This document shows positions 59,621 through 64,000 of a DNA stretch of 64,000 nucleotides, in pieces (the first letter of the stretch is position 1; each line of letters begins with the position of its first letter). A program made the translations under genes and the position numbers. A model generated the notes under the pieces. The model was not told where the DNA came from and made no database searches. It worked only from the letters and a program-made list of their open reading frames with translations. Source of the stretch: Phallus indusiatus (lineage: Eukaryota > Basidiomycota > Agaricomycetes > Phallales > Phallaceae); the NCBI GenBank assembly GCA_027605045.1, contig JAQFWX010000034.1, forward strand, positions 372,001 through 436,000, given 5' to 3'.

Positions 59621-60973
59621 ATGGACGGAGATACCGATCATCATGCTACACCCAACCCATCGCCTTCTTTCGAAAGCAGCAGCGAAACTGTTACCGCCAA
59701 CGCAGTGCCTTGCGAACACCTCGTGAACGATCCGAGCTCCGATAAACCCCTCAAACCCGATGTTGTTCGAACAGGTCAAACACCAATTCCAACCCGTCCA
59801 AATCCTCAAATCGTTACGATTAGGACGGCTGTATATGAAGGGCAAAAGGATGATCTGCAAGACTTATTTAAGGAAATAACTCGCAAGAAAGATGCAGCGG
59901 CAACTCAACAGCGGCGCACCGATCGGCCTTTGCCTGTTTCGACCTCAGCCGAGGCCACAAATCCTTCATTCATACCTAAAGTGGGTTCATGTCCTTTCTC
60001 GAGCTAAATCAATAGTACTAACTTGAAACCACAGTCGGCGGTAAAGCCGAGTCCACCACTAGTTCGACACCGATCGCGGCAGTACCATCCCACACAGGCT
60101 CCCAATGATCCTACAATGGATAGTCAGCATCGAGCTGCTTCCCAACCTCGTCACGACGATTCTATTCAACCCGAGCATACTTCCACGGCCAGGAAATTTC
60201 AAATTACGCTTGAACAGATGCAGATGATTCCGCTCTTCCGGGGAGATATCAACGAAGACGGAAACGAGTGGATCCTGAACGCGAATAGAGCTTTTTGCGC
60301 ATGGGGATGGGAAGAGAATAATATGTTGAAGTGCAACTACATTCGGCACTGTCTGCGGGATCGCGCTTTAGTCAACTACCAAAAGCTATTCAACGATGAG
60401 ACGAAGAAGAACTGGGAGGCGTTTGTCGCTCATTGGAGAGCTGTGTATCCCCCTTCGACGCCTACTGCAGCACAAACCGCCAACCCTATGGCAGCGTTTC
60501 TGGAGTTTCACAAACTGAGGCTTGACCCTAGACGGCTTTCGGAGAAGGTGCACACGGACGATGGAAAGGTGAACTGGGAAGTGCACGACTTCGCTCGCAA
60601 ACTGCTCCAAGTTGGTGCGAATGTTTCTTGCGTTTCTAGTCTTGGGAGAGGCATGATGGCGTACCTATGGCTTCCCTCAAACGTGCGGGAGGAACTGCCG
60701 ATATATGATCCTCGTACGGAGCCCACTTTGCAACGGCTATGCAAGGATTTGGCTTCTTTGGACTGCACACGCTTCGCTGACAAATCAAAAGAGAAAGAGT
60801 CTCGGATAACTGTTAACTGGCAGTGGCTTTGGACGAGAGCAACACTCTTTTGTACGAATGTTCTGGCAGTCGTTGCTGGTATTTTTATATTTGGTGTGTA
60901 TTGTTATTTAATCTTTCGTTTGTTGTTTCCTGAATATGGGTTTTTTGAAGTCTTTTTAATGCGTGATCTTTGA
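59621..60973 (+). CDS. Gag-like domain protein with C-terminal membrane anchor, copy 2
   Basis: Exons 59621-59980 and 60035-60973 give 432 residues. It is collinear with copy 1 (MDGDTDHHATPNPSPS; MIPLFRGDINEDGNEW; NWEAFVAHWRAVYPP; EFHKLRLDP). The first intron is at the same place and phase. The disordered N-terminus is shorter and more diverged, while the Gag-like core is the best conserved part, which suggests constraint there. The hydrophobic segment (TNVLAVVAGIFIFGVYCYLIF) is longer than in copy 1. The acceptor of copy 1's second intron is altered here (AG to AA near 60960), so this protein ends differently, soon after the anchor. Confidence 0.65.
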
Positions 60974-62433
60974 CAACCAAACTTTGACGGGTTTGGTTGG
61001 TTGGTTCAACCGGCTATGTTGATCAAAATATCGTGATGAAGTACGCTTATTTGATATTCTACCGTTCATGTGTTAGTCTCAACGACTATATATAATCTAA
61101 GTTATATTTTGCTGGGTTCAGTCGACTCATTTAATACAAAGCTCCAAATCTAGATATTTATTGTCACTTAAACAAGTGGGCGGCGCTGAGTAAATAAATA
61201 TAGCAAATGGCTGAGAAAACTTTCATGGGACTTTGAACTCGAGCTCGACGCGACAACGATTTTTGTCTTTATAGTGAACAGTCATGATTTCAAGGAGAAT
61301 ACAGCCACTACAATAGTGGCGCGTTCCTATAGCTGAAATTTTAAGAATCTGACTGTGTTTTCAGTAAGTACTAGGTGAAAGTTTCATCAGGTGGTATACT
61401 GACTTTGTATATCTCCCCGTTCAAGTTGTTTTCATCATCAGCTGCCTCCATATTCAATAGTGCTATGTACTTCGCCGGCGCCGTTGCAAGCGCAGCAAAT
61501 GAGGCAGCTTCGGACCTCTTCAAGGTTTGTCACGGGAACAACCTCGAAGCCATAGTGAATTCACTGTAATTATGTCGGATGTGATGCATGTGATAGTAAG
61601 GCATCACACGCGTGACGTCTAGTTGTATGTAACCTCAACTTGATTGATTTTGATTACGCTTCTCAAGTTAGCGGGTTCTGACAGTTCTACCCTAACCCCA
61701 CTTCTCCGGCTTCCTTCGGAGGTGATAAGAGGTGGTAGCGACTCTGATTCAACTTCGAACGGCGCGAGCATGTTCTACTAACGACAAAATTATACGATCC
61801 GTGCCAGTGCGTCCCCAAACCTTTTTGGGAACCAGTACTGCGGCCTATCTTAACGAGTAAAGCATTGGCTGATCATGCCAATTACGTTCCGAGAAACCAC
61901 AGAACCCACGCGATTCCGACGGTCGAGTTGCTCTTAGGCCCGCTCAAATTTTCTGGGCTCAGAAGGCCTCCAAGACTCCAAGACACTTCTGCAATGTCGA
62001 ACATCCACCATCACACCAGAGATGATATAAACACGCAAAAGCACTATGTAACGGCCTGCTCTGAAATCCCCTAATTTTTGTCTATTGTTCAATACTTTAA
62101 GTGCTCTGACGATACCAATGCTACCTTCAGCCGTTTATGGGTAAATTGGGATGCTAATACATAGCACCATGTGCGTTTTAAGGTTCTTCATATTTAATCA
62201 GTGATAATGCCAGTTCTTAATTAATTTCAAATTCGAAGAGGGCAGGTCGGAAGTGGATTAGCTGCCTGATGAAAGATATGTACCTTGGCAATATAACGCT
62301 CATTCTTTCTTTCCGTGATTCTCAAGCGGCGCTGATACCTTTTCATTGTATATAGTGCGAATCACAGGTTCAACATATATAAACCCGGCCTCAGCCCGAA
62401 TCCCGAGGCCAGCTACAACTCACTTCCAATTAA
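60974..62433. other. Intergenic before the P450 gene
   Basis: About 1.45 kb without a supported gene. The frames at 61375-61569 and 61865-62074 are isolated and lack splice partners. No tRNA-like fold noticed. The end holds the P450 promoter. Confidence 0.4.
62376..62383 (+). promoter_or_regulatory. TATA box of the P450 gene
   Basis: TATATAAA about 55 bases upstream of the ATG at 62434, with a pyrimidine-rich stretch (CTACAACTCACTTCC) between them. Confidence 0.6.
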
Positions 62434-64000
62434 ATGATCCCAACACTTAGTACTATATCAATGAGAACCTCACTCAAACCCATCTCACTCCCAAGTGTTT
62501 CCGGCTTCGTCTTCGTCGTCTTTTTATTACACCTTTATTTGCGGAAACGCATTCCCAAAGGTTAGTTCTCGTTGAATCAGGCTTTGATTTCCAAGAAGTA
62601 AAAAGCTTTGTCTTGGATTCTCACGATCATAATATAGGGTATAAGCTACCACCAGGCCCTTCACTGCACTCCCTGCTCAGAAACATACGAGACTTGCCTA
62701 TAAAACAGGAATTGAGAGTCTACGAGAAATGGGCGAAAACATACGGTTCGTTGTTCAAAGCCGTTGTCATCATCACTTCCACACGCACATTCACTAATCA
62801 TAATATTATGACAGGTGACCTGGTGTATCTAGATCTTTTTGGCACTTCGCTCCTTTACGTCAATTCTTTCAAATTAGCGACAGAGCTAATGGATCAGCGA
62901 GGGGCGATATATTCTAACCGTGTCAAATCGACTATTTTTTCCGATCTGTAAGCACTAAAAAGGATCAGTGTGAAGTTCAAACAAGCTGATTTTCTGATCA
63001 TAAAGTGCGGAATTTGACTGGTGCATACTTTTAATGCAGCCTGACTCAGATGATTGGAAGGAACGTCGCCGAAATTTTGCTAGGGTTATAGGAAAAGGTG
63101 CCATTGGCAAATACCAGGATGTCTGGGAAAAGAACACGAGGTAAAATGCGATTACCTATTCGAACTCTTTATTTTTTTTTCTAAGCTTTTTTATTTTTAG
63201 GAAATTGCTCCGACGCCTTTACCAATCCCCCCATTTATTCTTGGAACACATACGATATATTATCGGCGTAAATATCATGGAGGTATGTACGCAATTTATC
63301 TTTTGGGGGTGCAACGTCGGTTCTTATTCTCTCTTTCTTTTTGTAAGTTTACGTACGGAATTGAGATTCATGCCAAGGACGACCCATTTTTAGCTGTGCC
63401 CGAAGAGGTGATAAAGCACATGAATCAACTGATGCAGCCTGGATCTTTTCTGGTCGAATTCCTTCCATTCCGTACGCAGTTTTTGCTCTATCTACAACGG
63501 GTTCTTTTTCAACTAACACCGCTCTTTCGGGCTAAACAGTCAAATATATTCCGACTTGGTTCCCTGGTGCCGGTTTTAAACGAGTCGCAAATAAATTCAG
63601 AGTTGGATCTATTATTATGCGCAACAAGCCTTTCGAACTTGCGAAAAGTTTTTTGGTAATTAACAACTCTATCAATGTAGTCTTTACCCCGATCGCTTAC
63701 ACTTATTTCATGTTTAGGACTTAGGTAAAGCAGTGCGACCCTCTGTTGTCACCGAGCTACTTCAAAACAGCTCGAACAATTTTAAACAACACGGTTCAAG
63801 TGTCTTCAATGAAAAGTTCGAAGAGACAATAAAATCAACTGCAGGTGACATTTACATGGCTGCTATCGATACTGTAAGTGACAGTGACCTTAGTTTTCGC
63901 CTTTACCTTCAGTTTAAAGTGTAAAAACTAAACGAATTTCACAAACCAGACCGAAGCTGTTATACAAGTATTTTTCATGGCTATGGTTCTTTACCCAGAA
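62434..64000 (+). CDS. Cytochrome P450, 5' part (runs off the window)
   Basis: Exons 62434-62560, 62638-62745, 62815-62947, 63006-63140, 63201-63282, then from about 63350, join in frame. The product has an N-terminal membrane anchor (FVFVVFLLHLYL), the KLPPGPS hinge, YEKWAKTYGDLVYLDLFG, RGAIYSNR, DDWKERRRNFARVIGKG (C-helix WxxxR), YGIEIHAKDDP, LKYIPTWFPGAGFKR and the start of the I-helix (TEAVIQVFFMAMVLYPE). This is the pattern of multicopy basidiomycete P450s similar to OrdA/CYP620-type enzymes, ER-bound haem monooxygenases. The I-helix reads AAIDTTEAV where AGxDTT is usual. The ExxR and haem-cysteine regions lie beyond 64000. Substrate unknown. Confidence 0.85.

Noticed and set aside
61670..61740. 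Possible tRNA-like hairpin around CTCCGGCTTCCTTCGGAGG
   Set aside because: One strong hairpin only; no cloverleaf, no T-loop GGTTCGA consensus.
62948..63060. Apparent frameshift in the P450 gene before PDSDDWKERRR
   Set aside because: Using the acceptor at 63004-63005 adds a sensible segment (LAEFDWCILLMQ) and keeps the frame.
1..64000. CRISPR arrays or bacterial-style operons
   Set aside because: No regular repeat-spacer structure; genes are intron-rich and eukaryotic.

Overview
This window looks like nuclear DNA from a basidiomycete fungus, most likely an Agaricomycete. Nearly every gene I could model is broken by short introns (mostly 31-90 nt, GT-AG, with CTAAC/CTGAC-like branch sites). 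The recognisable families are typical of mushroom genomes: an F-box-like LRR protein, DUF6535 and DUF6533-type membrane proteins, a C2-NACHT-WD40 STAND receptor, a type I membrane protein of the two-ectodomain mushroom type, a GH32 fructosidase relative and a cytochrome P450. I cannot place the genus. No rRNA, tRNA, CRISPR or operon structure was seen. Gene models were spliced by eye, so exon borders are predictions; most close with a correct reading frame.

Layout. 1-10 kb holds five ordinary-looking genes, four without a known function plus one F-box-like gene. 10.5-20 kb is decayed: a MON2 pseudogene (about 12.4-14.8 kb, minus strand) is flanked by two paralogous small genes (11.8 and 17.1 kb). 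It is followed by poorly supported ORFs and a 12-bp minisatellite. From 20.9 to 61 kb the window is a mosaic of segmental duplications. A 7-TM DUF6533-like gene with about 1.3 kb of upstream DNA occurs three times in direct orientation (22.3, 34.05 and 51.5 kb). A DUF6535 gene with flanks occurs twice in opposite orientation (29.0-25.7 kb minus; 54.7-57.9 kb plus). A Gag-like, membrane-anchored protein gene occurs twice (46.0 and 59.6 kb). A small proline/serine-rich ORF occurs three times (30.0 minus, 31.2 plus, 53.9 plus).

Single-copy genes sit between the repeats: the type I membrane protein (36.3-38.1 kb, minus), the 1,697-residue C2-NACHT-WD40 gene (38.9-44.4 kb, minus) and a GH32 gene that has lost the middle of its catalytic domain (48.1-49.7 kb, minus). 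A P450 gene starts at 62.4 kb and runs off the window. A 1,079-bp element with 20-bp terminal inverted repeats sits inside the second copy of the 7-TM unit, and a 166-bp foldback lies at 38.5-38.7 kb.

How it fits together. There is no pathway here. The 20-61 kb part looks like an accessory island, rich in receptor-like and membrane proteins (7-TM, DUF6535, type I TM, STAND, Gag-derived TM) that has grown by repeated local duplication. The most unusual item is the pair of intron-containing genes that join a retrotransposon Gag-like domain to a C-terminal transmembrane anchor.
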